Under the pieces are notes generated by a model. It was not told where the DNA came from. It did no database searches and saw only the letters and a program-made list of their open reading frames with translations. A stretch of 64,000 nt of DNA from Solibacillus silvestris (lineage in GTDB: Bacteria > Bacillota > Bacilli > Bacillales_A > Planococcaceae). The stretch lies in NCBI GenBank assembly GCA_001586195.1, contig CP014609.1, positions 2,516,001 through 2,580,000 of the forward strand, in the 5' to 3' direction. The position numbers were made by a program, and so were the translations under genes. Shown piece after piece: positions 28,237-36,728 of the stretch; the first letter of the stretch is position 1; the number at the start of each line of letters is the position of its first letter.

Positions 28237-29040
28237 TTGAAACGAGACGGTCATATACATACACCTTTTTGTCCCCATGGTTCTACAGATTCGATAGAAA
28301 AATATGTCGAAAAAGCGATAACAAGCGGATTTAAAGAAATCACATTTACGGAGCATGCACCTTTACCTGAAAACTTTGTCGATCCAACACCTGACAAGGA
28401 TAGCGGAATGAACCCTGCTTATTTGATGGATTACTTTAAACAACTGCAGTGCGCAAAAGAACAGTACGAATCACAAATTAAAATCAATATTGGGCTGGAG
28501 GTCGACTATATTGTCGGCTTTGAACATGAAACAAAACAATTTCTCGATGAAGTCGGCCCATTATTGGATGATGCGATATTATCCGTACACTTTTTGAATT
28601 TCCAAGAAGAATATGTATGTATTGACTTTTCACAAGAAGTATATTTACAATTTGCCAATAAGGTTGGCGGCATTCTTCCTATGTATAAGCTATACTACGA
28701 AACCGTGAAAAAGTCGATTTTGGCGGATTTAGGTTTATACAAACCTAAGCGTATAGGACATCCTACACTAATTCATAAATTTCAGCTTGCCCACAATGAG
28801 CAGGTCGATGACGCAGCTGACATAAATGAACTATTAAAGATGATGCAGAACAGCCATTATGAGCTTGATTTTAATAGTGCTGGCCTAAGTAAACCGTATT
28901 GTAATGAGACATACCCGCCCTATCCATTTGTGAAACAGGCAATTAATTTACAAATTCCAATTGTTTTCGGCTCGGATGCCCATACGGTAGCGGATTTACA
29001 TCAGCATTATGAAACATTACTGAAAAAAATAACTTTTTAA
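28237..29040 (+). CDS. hisJ: Histidinol-phosphatase HisJ, PHP family
   Basis: HisJ removes phosphate from L-histidinol phosphate, the penultimate step of histidine synthesis. The 267-residue protein has the PHP trinuclear metal motifs: RDGHIHTPFCPHG at the start, FTEHAPL near residue 47, LEVDY near 90, LSVHFL near 110, IGHPTL near 173 and GSDAH near 244. The TTG start at 28237 follows GAAGGAAGG by eight bases. It is followed 12 bp later by ytsP, and ezrA diverges; the B. subtilis order is the same. No other histidine genes are in the window. Confidence 0.92.
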   Translation: MKRDGHIHTPFCPHGSTDSIEKYVEKAITSGFKEITFTEHAPLPENFVDPTPDKDSGMNPAYLMDYFKQLQCAKEQYESQIKINIGLEVDYIVGFEHETKQFLDEVGPLLDDAILSVHFLNFQEEYVCIDFSQEVYLQFANKVGGILPMYKLYYETVKKSILADLGLYKPKRIGHPTLIHKFQLAHNEQVDDAADINELLKMMQNSHYELDFNSAGLSKPYCNETYPPYPFVKQAINLQIPIVFGSDAHTVADLHQHYETLLKKITF

Positions 29041-29052
29041 TTGGAGGATTCT

Positions 29053-29532
29053 ATGTTTGGAAATATCACTTATAACGGTTCAATAACAGACCAGTACGAA
29101 CAGCTATCTAAACAGCTGGATGCATTGCTTGAAGGGGAAAATAACTTAATCGCTAACTTAAGTAACGCTTCAGCTTTATTAAATACTTTTTTAAAAGAAA
29201 TTAACTGGGTAGGATTCTATTTAATGAATGAAGGCGAATTAGTGCTTGGACCATTCCAAGGCTTGCCTGCTTGTGTACGAATTCCTGTCGGGCGCGGTGT
29301 TTGCGGTACAACGGTTGCCAAGGAGCAAACAATGGTTGTAGACGATGTTCACGCTTTCCCTGGCCATATTGCTTGTGACGCTGCATCAAAATCGGAAATC
29401 GTTATTCCATTAATTAAAAATGGTGTCGTTATAGGTGTTTTAGATATCGACAGCCCGGTTGAAGCACGTTTTACTGCTGAAGATAAAGATGGTTTGGAAA
29501 AATTCGTGGATGTACTGTTAAAACATATTTAA
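29053..29532 (+). CDS. ytsP: Free methionine-(R)-sulfoxide reductase, GAF family
   Basis: The 159-residue GAF protein matches the fRMsr family (YtsP in B. subtilis), which reduces free methionine R-sulfoxide with thioredoxin. The three catalytic-region cysteines are visible in ACVRIPVGRGVCGT (two) and GHIACDA (one), and WVGFYL lies near the start. The ATG at 29053 has GGAGG six bases upstream; a TTG at 29041 is part of that signal. It forms a small operon with hisJ and ends at a terminator shared with ytrP. Confidence 0.93.
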   Translation: MFGNITYNGSITDQYEQLSKQLDALLEGENNLIANLSNASALLNTFLKEINWVGFYLMNEGELVLGPFQGLPACVRIPVGRGVCGTTVAKEQTMVVDDVHAFPGHIACDAASKSEIVIPLIKNGVVIGVLDIDSPVEARFTAEDKDGLEKFVDVLLKHI

Positions 29533-29538
29533 TTACTA

Positions 29539-29578
29539 AAAAGGGAGTGCCCGAAAGGTTATTCCGGGTACTCCCTTT
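29539..29578. terminator. Terminator between ytsP and ytrP
   Basis: AAAGGGAGT pairs with ACTCCCTTT, with CCCG/CGGG inside, between two convergent genes. The right arm touches the ytrP stop. Confidence 0.8.
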
Positions 29579-31439
29579 AATATTGCAGTTCCATTGGTTT
29601 TTCATATACACATAAGCGGTTTTTTCCGTTTCGTTTTGCATGATATAACGCCATATCAGCTTGCGCAAACATATTTTTGAAATTAGGACGACTGCTCTTA
29701 TGCCATGTAATCATACCCGCTGAAACCGTAACTGATGGATTTGATACACTTGGTACCATTTGTACAATCGAATCCGAAATTCCAATCGCTTCACTGTCTG
29801 AAATATTCGGAATATAGATAGCAAGCTCTTCACCGCCCCATCGCGAGCAAATGCCCTTTTTCCCTATTTCATTTTGCAGTCGCCTAGCAATTTGCACGAT
29901 TACTTCATCCCCGACTTGATGCCCATATGTGTCATTCACCTTTTTAAAGTTATCGATATCAATTAAAAGGAACATTCCTGAATCGTCCTTTTGAATGGAA
30001 TTTTCTACGTATGAATCAGAGTAACTTCTTGCATAAAGCTTTGTTAAATGGTCCCGATCCACCATCTCCTGAAGTTGTTCACGTAAAACAGAATCGGAAA
30101 TGGCTAATGACGAATGGTGAATAAGCGATTGCATTAGCTTAAAGCTGTCAAAGGAGAAGAAATACGGCTCTTTATGCAATACAATGCTAAACCCGATAAT
30201 ATCTTCTTCAACAATCATTGGAATGGCCATAATCGACCTATACTCAATGTCTCCTGAAATAAGACGACTGAAATCAGCAATAAACAATGGGTCTTGTGTC
30301 GTCTGAAAATGTTTTTCCACGTGTTGGACATATACATTGCACGCTACATAATCGAAAAGATCTGTACACGCTTCGGTCATGATATACTTTTCATCTTCTT
30401 TAAACATGAAACCAATTTCCATAGGCTGAAAAGATTTCAACATTTGCTTTTGTAAAAATAAAAGCATCTCGCTGATCGTCAATTTCATATTTAAACGGTG
30501 GGAAGTTTCATTGATTAACTGTAAATCCGTGATGAGACGATGTGATTGATGATAGAGTTTTGCGTTTTCCAAGGCATTTCCTGAAGCTTGCGCAAGCATA
30601 CGGATAAATTCTTTTTCCGAATTCGCGAATGAGTAATTGATCGGTGCTTTTACCTGTAAAATTCCGTATATTGCTTGTCTCCCTTTTATAGGCACATTTA
30701 ATAATCGACGGTTTTGTTCAACGGCTATATCTTCTTTCAATTCTCCCGATACAAAAGACTCGATTGTTGCAGGCCGCTCTGATAAATAGTCAAAGGGCTT
30801 TATTTTCACTCTCGTTTGACGGTCTTGGTCATTTGACAAGATCAGCTCTACTTCAAGTCCAGGAAAATTTTCTTCTATTGTAATAAGCACATTTTCCAAA
30901 ATTACATCAATGTCCATCGTTGAATGGAAAAGATCTGTCATCCCATATAATTTACGGTACTTTTGCTCATTCGAATACACTTCGTATTTTTGGATTAAAT
31001 ATTTATAGGAAGCGGATATCGCCCCTACTATTTCTTCAGTCAGCACTGTTTGTATAGGTGCCCCGACAGGATTATATTTAAATATAATAATAGCTTCTAT
31101 TTTATCATTTATTATAAGTGGCATAACATCCGTATGGTTTTCAAAATACGGCTGTTCTTTTAAAAACCCGGGTAACTTCACAACTTTGTTACCATTAAAA
31201 TAGGGTTGTATTAAATCTAATGCTACATCAACATTCAGTAATTCTAAGTTGTCGATCGGTTTCAATTTATTTTCGCTTACATGAAATAAAAAACAATGTT
31301 CCATATTAAAGTGTTTAGTTAGGCTTTCTTCTAATAGGAAAAAGTAATCATAAAATTTACTTCGTTGTAATTTCTTATTCATACAAAGGCTTAAAATATC
31401 CGATTTAAATTGATCAATCTTTTGTTGATTTTCCACCAT
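29577..31439 (-). CDS. ytrP: GAF-GAF-GGDEF diguanylate cyclase YtrP
   Basis: The 620-residue protein has no signal or membrane helix. Two GAF-like sensor domains occupy about residues 20-290 and 300-430. The GGDEF domain follows: DHLTKLYARSY, LLIDIDNFKKVNDTYGH and SRWGGEELAIYI. The catalytic GGEEL and the metal-binding Asp are present, so it should make c-di-GMP from GTP. The inhibitory RxxD site five residues before GGEEL is not there. The ATG at 31439 has AAGGTGAT upstream; the 18 codons before it have no ribosome site. It lies between ytsP and rpsD, as in B. subtilis. The signal sensed by its GAF domains is unknown. Confidence 0.92.
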   Translation of the reverse strand: MVENQQKIDQFKSDILSLCMNKKLQRSKFYDYFFLLEESLTKHFNMEHCFLFHVSENKLKPIDNLELLNVDVALDLIQPYFNGNKVVKLPGFLKEQPYFENHTDVMPLIINDKIEAIIIFKYNPVGAPIQTVLTEEIVGAISASYKYLIQKYEVYSNEQKYRKLYGMTDLFHSTMDIDVILENVLITIEENFPGLEVELILSNDQDRQTRVKIKPFDYLSERPATIESFVSGELKEDIAVEQNRRLLNVPIKGRQAIYGILQVKAPINYSFANSEKEFIRMLAQASGNALENAKLYHQSHRLITDLQLINETSHRLNMKLTISEMLLFLQKQMLKSFQPMEIGFMFKEDEKYIMTEACTDLFDYVACNVYVQHVEKHFQTTQDPLFIADFSRLISGDIEYRSIMAIPMIVEEDIIGFSIVLHKEPYFFSFDSFKLMQSLIHHSSLAISDSVLREQLQEMVDRDHLTKLYARSYSDSYVENSIQKDDSGMFLLIDIDNFKKVNDTYGHQVGDEVIVQIARRLQNEIGKKGICSRWGGEELAIYIPNISDSEAIGISDSIVQMVPSVSNPSVTVSAGMITWHKSSRPNFKNMFAQADMALYHAKRNGKNRLCVYEKPMELQY

Positions 31440-31695
31440 TAAATCACCTTTTCTTTTACTATTGCGATGTCGGTTCTTTTCACTTAACATCAAGTATACA
31501 CATTTTATGTCTTATTGACTATTTAAATTTGTTATATTTTTCTAGTAAACACCCCAATTTGAATTGTTTTTTGAATATTAAAGTATTTTCCCGTTCTTAT
31601 CTACTACCCGCTTTTGTGCTTAAATACCCACAAAACGATAAATTATTTTTATTTTTCTTTACTACATATTATCTTCAAAATGTAAAACACCTTTG
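31440..31695. other. Intergenic region left of the rpsD promoter
   Basis: This AT-rich sequence separates the divergent ytrP and rpsD units. It should contain the ytrP promoter, but I could not pick a convincing one, and I see no gene or repeat. Confidence 0.4.
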
Positions 31696-31724
31696 TTGAC
31701 GGATAGAAAAAAAAAAGATACAAT
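31696..31724 (+). promoter_or_regulatory. Strong sigma-A promoter of rpsD
   Basis: TTGACG (31696-31701) and TACAAT (31719-31724) are 17 bp apart with an A-rich spacer. Transcription would start near 31732, almost 190 bases before the gene. Confidence 0.8.
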
Positions 31725-31731
31725 AACCTTT

Positions 31732-31920
31732 GTGTAAAATGAATGCAGTAGTTGTATAACTTAAATGTAGTATTTTATTCCTTTTGTGTAGACAGAATGG
31801 TGTATTGTGTAACCCTTTCGGCTGCATGGGCGAAGATACATGAAAATAGAATACCGTTTAATGTCGGGTACAACTGGTTTTTTCTTTTACAACAAAAACC
31901 AATTTTAAGGAGGAGACACA
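31732..31920 (+). promoter_or_regulatory. Long 5' leader of rpsD, candidate S4 autoregulatory RNA
   Basis: The transcript has about 190 bases before the start codon. Bacilli control rpsD through a leader that binds ribosomal protein S4 and blocks translation. The length and position fit, and it includes a possible late stem (ACTGGTTTTT with AAAAACCAAT). I did not identify the characteristic pseudoknot, so this is inference from the known family. Confidence 0.45.
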
Positions 31921-31923
31921 ATT

Positions 31924-32526
31924 ATGTCTCGTTATACAGGTCCATCTTGGAAACTATCTCGTCGTCTTGGTATTTCATTAAGCGGCACAGGTAAAGAAAT
32001 CGCAAAACGCCCTTACGCACCAGGTCAACACGGCCCGAACTCTCGTGGTAAAAAATCAGAGTACGGTCTACAATTAACTGAAAAGCAAAAATTACGTCAT
32101 ATGTATGGTATGACTGAACGTCAATTCAAAAACACTTACCTACGTGCTGGTAAATTACAAGGTGTACACGGTGAAAACTTCATGATTTTACTTGAAACTC
32201 GCCTTGACAACCTAGTTTACCGTTTAGGTTTAGCTCGCACTCGTCGTGCAGCTCGTCAATTAGTTAACCACGGTCACATCTTAGTTGATGGTAACCGCGT
32301 TGACATCCCATCTTACTCAGTAAAACCAGGTCAAACGATCTCTTTACGTGAGAAATCAGCTAACCTTTCAGTTGTTGCTGAATCAATCGAAGTAAACAGC
32401 TTCGTACCAGAATATTTATCATTCGATGCAGACTCTAAAGTAGGTACTTTTGTACGTTTACCAGAGCGCTCTGAATTATCTTCTGAAATCAACGAACAAT
32501 TCATCGTAGAGTTCTACTCTCGTTAA
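31924..32526 (+). CDS. rpsD: 30S ribosomal protein S4
   Basis: S4 binds 16S rRNA early in small-subunit assembly, and in Bacilli it represses its own synthesis. The 200 residues are full length, with the N-terminal [13 protein letters not shown], a helical domain, and an S4 RNA-binding domain [30 protein letters not shown] near residues 90-120. This form lacks the N-terminal zinc cysteines found in some paralogues. AAGGAGGAG lies nine bases before the ATG. It is monocistronic with its own promoter, leader and terminator. Codon use is strongly biased, as for highly expressed genes. Confidence 0.98.
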   Translation: MSRYTGPSWKLSRRLGISLSGTGKEIAKRPYAPGQHGPNSRGKKSEYGLQLTEKQKLRHMYGMTERQFKNTYLRAGKLQGVHGENFMILLETRLDNLVYRLGLARTRRAARQLVNHGHILVDGNRVDIPSYSVKPGQTISLREKSANLSVVAESIEVNSFVPEYLSFDADSKVGTFVRLPERSELSSEINEQFIVEFYSR

Positions 32527-32554
32527 TCTTTCGAGCTTCAGATATATTCGAATC

Positions 32555-32597
32555 AAACCATCAAGCCCTGTTTATCGGGTGCTTGGTGGTTTTTTTA
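32555..32597 (+). terminator. Intrinsic terminator after rpsD
   Basis: AAACCA-CAAGC pairs with GCTTG-TGGTTT and is followed by seven T residues, 30 bp past the stop. Confidence 0.9.
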
Positions 32598-32697
32598 TTT
32601 AGATTTATTTTCTGCAAAATTTTTTTCAAAATTGTTCAATCGCCCGTGATCAACCCTTCTTCATTGAATAGGATAACGAGGAAAGGGGGTGAATATT

Positions 32698-32859
32698 ATG
32701 GGTTACGGTTATGAAGGATATCAAAATCAAAACTATAATAACTACGGTGGTTACGGCTGTGGTGGTGGCGGTAACAGCGGCGGTAACAGCTTAACATTCG
32801 TTCTAATTGTTGTTCTATTCATTCTTTTAATTATTGTCGGTGCTACTTTCGCTTACTAA
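32698..32859 (+). CDS. YjcZ-family small sporulation-type membrane protein
   Basis: This 53-codon gene starts at ATG 32698 after GGGGGTG seven bases upstream. The first 30 residues are Gly, Tyr and Asn rich (MGYGYEGYQNQNYNN, then a GGGGNSGGNS run). The last 20 are one hydrophobic helix, VLIVVLFILLIIVGATFAY. That pattern, Gly/Tyr-rich head plus a short terminal helix, is typical of the YjcZ/SscA family of small sporulation proteins; SscA in B. subtilis is a spore assembly factor. A terminator follows. The head resembles spore coat proteins in composition. Family assignment is by pattern only. Confidence 0.8.
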   Translation: MGYGYEGYQNQNYNNYGGYGCGGGGNSGGNSLTFVLIVVLFILLIIVGATFAY

Positions 32860-32932
32860 TAACTCCGATTCCAAAGAAGGCTGATAGCTAGCCAGAAATA
32901 AATCCAACTACTTATTACTGCTTCTCGCCCTT

Positions 32933-32961
32933 AGGGTCACTTCCCCCAGTGACCCTTTTTA
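32933..32961 (+). terminator. Intrinsic terminator after YjcZ-like gene
   Basis: AGGGTCACT pairs perfectly with AGTGACCCT (six-base loop) and five T residues follow. It lies 73 bp past the gene, supporting its reality as a transcript. Confidence 0.85.
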
Positions 32962-33030
32962 TTTTGAATTTCATTAACTTTTCATCCTTACATATAGACA
33001 CAAACATTACATTCCGCTATCAATAAAAAA

Positions 33031-33059
33031 GATGCTGTACGCTATAGAGCGGCAGCATC
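33031..33059 (-). terminator. Intrinsic terminator after Yip1 gene
   Basis: GATGCTG pairs with CAGCATC, with CGCT/AGCG inside, and a T run follows on the minus strand. Confidence 0.8.
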
Positions 33060-33097
33060 CTTTCTATTCAACTCGTAACAATCCATACTAAATACGC

Positions 33098-33709
33098 TTA
33101 AAACAAAAAGTAAGTTGCTCCTAGTACCGCAATTACTATAAACGAAGCAAAAAATGCTTTCCACTTAGATATACGGTGCACTTCCGAAATCCCAATAACT
33201 GTGATGACATATGTCCAAATACTGCTAATAATAATCAGAGTCCCACAAACAAATTGCAGAATCAAATCACCTAGTGATGTCTCCATATAGGAAATAGAGA
33301 AAAATGACTGTGGTGCGAATTGCATCCAGAACAGAAGAACCGGCAATATCCAAATATAAGGAATCATTGTCACACTGATCATGCGGAACATTTCTTTAAA
33401 CTTCCCTGTACCACCGAATGCTTTTGCTGATAGTGTCAATACGCCTGCCGATAAAACTGTTGAAAGAAAATATAGTACTAAACTTAAAAGAAATGTTGAA
33501 TAAACGATATCTCCCAGCGTATATTGTCCTGTAAATTCACTACCGATAAAGCTGACTAAATTACTCGCAAACACTCCGATAATACCAACGAAAATGAAAT
33601 AAGATAACTTTTTAGTTGTTAACACATAACGAATAGTATCTCGGGGTTTAACAGCAATGCTTAATATCGCATGTCGATCATCGACTGTACCTGTTAATTG
33701 CTCACTCAA
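33098..33709 (-). CDS. Yip1-domain membrane protein
   Basis: The 203 residues begin with a short soluble part (PRDTIRYVLTTKKLSYFIFV), then five likely membrane helices. The pattern, an Arg-rich amphipathic stretch followed by closely spaced helices including TFLLSLVLYFLSTVLSAGVLTL, matches the Yip1 domain. Bacterial Yip1 proteins are of unknown role. The TTG at 33709 follows GGGGGATG by seven bases; a GTG lies two codons inside the gene. It lies 97 bp downstream of the PstS-like gene with no terminator between, so the two may be one transcript. Confidence 0.75.
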   Translation of the reverse strand: MSEQLTGTVDDRHAILSIAVKPRDTIRYVLTTKKLSYFIFVGIIGVFASNLVSFIGSEFTGQYTLGDIVYSTFLLSLVLYFLSTVLSAGVLTLSAKAFGGTGKFKEMFRMISVTMIPYIWILPVLLFWMQFAPQSFFSISYMETSLGDLILQFVCGTLIIISSIWTYVITVIGISEVHRISKWKAFFASFIVIAVLGATYFLF

Positions 33710-33806
33710 AATAACATCCCCCTAAAAATATGTATACAATCTATTATACTGATATTTTTAAGGTGATACAAAATTATTGCTTCTTTAGTAGCATACCAAT
33801 CTTTTA

Positions 33807-34979
33807 CTATTCGGCAGATTTAAGAGACACATAGCCCGCCTTTTCCACTAATGCCTGCCCTTCATCCGAGAGCACCCAATCAATCACCTGTTTAACATTT
33901 CCTGTTGGCTCGCCTGCTGTCACAATATAAAATTCAGAAGCAATCGGATACGCATTGTTGCGAATTGTTTCTCTTGTCGGTGCAACCCCATCGATTTCCA
34001 AAAGTTTAATTTCTTTATTTTTTACCATCTCATTTGAATAATAGCGGAAAGTATAACCGATTGCGTTTTTATAATTTTTATATTGGGACACTTCATTGAT
34101 AATTCCGCCCATTCCTGTCGCTACATCTTCCGTTGGGGCTTCCATTAACGGTTTATCCCCCATAAGCCGTTGTAATGCTGTTTGTGATCCGCTGTCCTCA
34201 GGTCTTTGGAATGCACGGATCGCATCGTCTTGTCCGCCAACTTCAGACCAGTTTGTAATTTCCCCTGCATAGATTCCCTTAATTTGTTCGAGCGATAAAT
34301 GATCGACTTTGTTTTTACTGTTCACGAAAAAGACAAATGCTTCTTTTCCAATAGGCGTCAAATGAAGTTTAATCCCCTGTTGTTCTGCCTGGTGAATTTG
34401 TGAATCTGATGGGCCCGCTACAAATATCATATCCGTATTACCAAAAATCAGGTTCGTATAGGCTTCGTGCGTCTGATTCACCATCACTTCACTCTTGTAA
34501 GGATTATATTCTCTTTCAGGATAAAGATGCTCTGTAATGGCTGCATACAATGGATACAAAGCCGTTGCACCATCCATCTTCGGCAAAGGTTCCTCTATTT
34601 TTAAACTCGGTTTTTTATCCAATTGCACTAAATTATTCTGATCTGTAAATGGCTCATATTGATAAATATTCACTTCCGCGTCAACAGTCGGTAGCCTGCC
34701 ATCGAACCATTTATAAATTGGTTGTATCGAGGTGACGACCAAAACAATTCCGGCAATTGACCAAAAGATTTTTATACGCTTACTGTTTTTGTAAAATACA
34801 TCAAAAATCACAAGGACAAAACCAATATATAAAATGACCGCAGCAGAAATTACTAACGGTATATAATGAATCTTGCCGCTAAATGCTACAAAAAATAGCA
34901 ATATGAAAGTGAAAAAGCAAACCGTCAGTAAGACAAAAATCGAAATGACAATTTTCCCTAAATAAGATTTATTTTCCAT
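33807..34979 (-). CDS. Membrane-anchored PstS-like phosphate-binding domain protein
   Basis: The first 92 residues hold three membrane helices (about 9-35, 38-63 and 69-92), with the basic loop KNSKRIK inside, so the rest should lie outside the cell. Residues 95-390 look like a PstS-type substrate-binding domain: PKMDGATALYPLYAAI, ITNWSEVGGQDDAIRAFQRPEDSGSQTAL, and GYTFRYY. The Asp and Ser region resembles the phosphate site, but I cannot confirm the ligand. Typical PstS has a signal peptide or lipobox instead, and no pst permease genes are in the window, so it may be a sensor or a lone binding protein. The ATG follows AGGAGAGGGG by about eight bases. Confidence 0.82.
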   Translation of the reverse strand: MENKSYLGKIVISIFVLLTVCFFTFILLFFVAFSGKIHYIPLVISAAVILYIGFVLVIFDVFYKNSKRIKIFWSIAGIVLVVTSIQPIYKWFDGRLPTVDAEVNIYQYEPFTDQNNLVQLDKKPSLKIEEPLPKMDGATALYPLYAAITEHLYPEREYNPYKSEVMVNQTHEAYTNLIFGNTDMIFVAGPSDSQIHQAEQQGIKLHLTPIGKEAFVFFVNSKNKVDHLSLEQIKGIYAGEITNWSEVGGQDDAIRAFQRPEDSGSQTALQRLMGDKPLMEAPTEDVATGMGGIINEVSQYKNYKNAIGYTFRYYSNEMVKNKEIKLLEIDGVAPTRETIRNNAYPIASEFYIVTAGEPTGNVKQVIDWVLSDEGQALVEKAGYVSLKSAE

Positions 34980-35034
34980 ACTCCCACCCCTCTCCTCCTA
35001 TAGTTCTTTATGAAACGAAATATTCCTTTTAAAA

Positions 35035-35067
35035 AAACGTCCTGGAAAACTACTTCCCAAGACGTTT
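35035..35067 (-). terminator. Intrinsic terminator after tyrS
   Basis: AAACGTC pairs with GACGTTT and the stem is extended inside by CTGG-type pairs; a T run follows on the minus strand. Confidence 0.8.
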
Positions 35068-35074
35068 AATTTAA

Positions 35075-36361
<1,287 letters not shown>

Positions 36362-36399
36362 TTACATGATGCGTCATTTACTTGTAAGGAAATAAAAAA

Positions 36400-36632
36400 G
36401 TCCCTACACGCAAATGCATGCAGGGACGTCAAATTTTTATTTAACGCGGTACCACCCGGCTTGAAGAAATTTAAATCTCTTTCTTCCACTTTAAGCGTCT
36501 ATAACGTGACGATCCGTTCAGGCTCCAAGTACGTAATTCATAAATGCGCTATGTCTAGCTTTCACCAACCGCTAGCTCTCTATGCAGGGAACACATTTAT
36601 TACTGCAAACTCTTCGTTGCCTGAAATTTATA
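36400..36632 (-). promoter_or_regulatory. T-box leader of tyrS
   Basis: Read on the minus strand, the leader carries the conserved T-box GGTGGTACCGCG (36445-36456 on the plus strand). Stem I shows the GAGAGCTAGCGGTTGGTGAAAG type sequence, and UAC triplets (GAATTACGTAC) lie where a tyrosine Specifier is expected. The terminator hairpin GTCCCT...AGGGAC at 36400-36427 is followed by six T residues. Uncharged tRNA-Tyr should stabilise the antiterminator and let tyrS be read. Confidence 0.92.
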
Positions 36633-36638
36633 TTTTCT

Positions 36639-36666
36639 ATTCTACCTAGAAAATAGTTGATGTCAA
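36639..36666 (-). promoter_or_regulatory. Sigma-A promoter of the tyrS T-box transcript
   Basis: On the minus strand TTGACA (perfect -35, 36661-36666) and TAGAAT (36639-36644) are 16 bp apart, just ahead of the T-box leader. Confidence 0.8.
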
Positions 36667-36674
36667 TATTTATA

Positions 36675-36702
36675 TTCGTTTATATATCAAATATGCTATA
36701 AT
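36675..36702 (+). promoter_or_regulatory. Extended -10 promoter of the PBP gene
   Basis: TGC-TATAAT (36694-36702) is a perfect extended -10, with a weak TTCGTT 16 bp ahead. It lies only eight bp beyond the tyrS promoter's -35, transcribing the other way. Confidence 0.6.
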
Positions 36703-36728
36703 AAACAAGATTTTAGGAGGTCGATGAT

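Noticed and set aside
31752-31994. 80-codon open frame in the rpsD leader
   Set aside because: It overlaps the rpsD ribosome site and start codon in another frame, and has no Shine-Dalgarno of its own.
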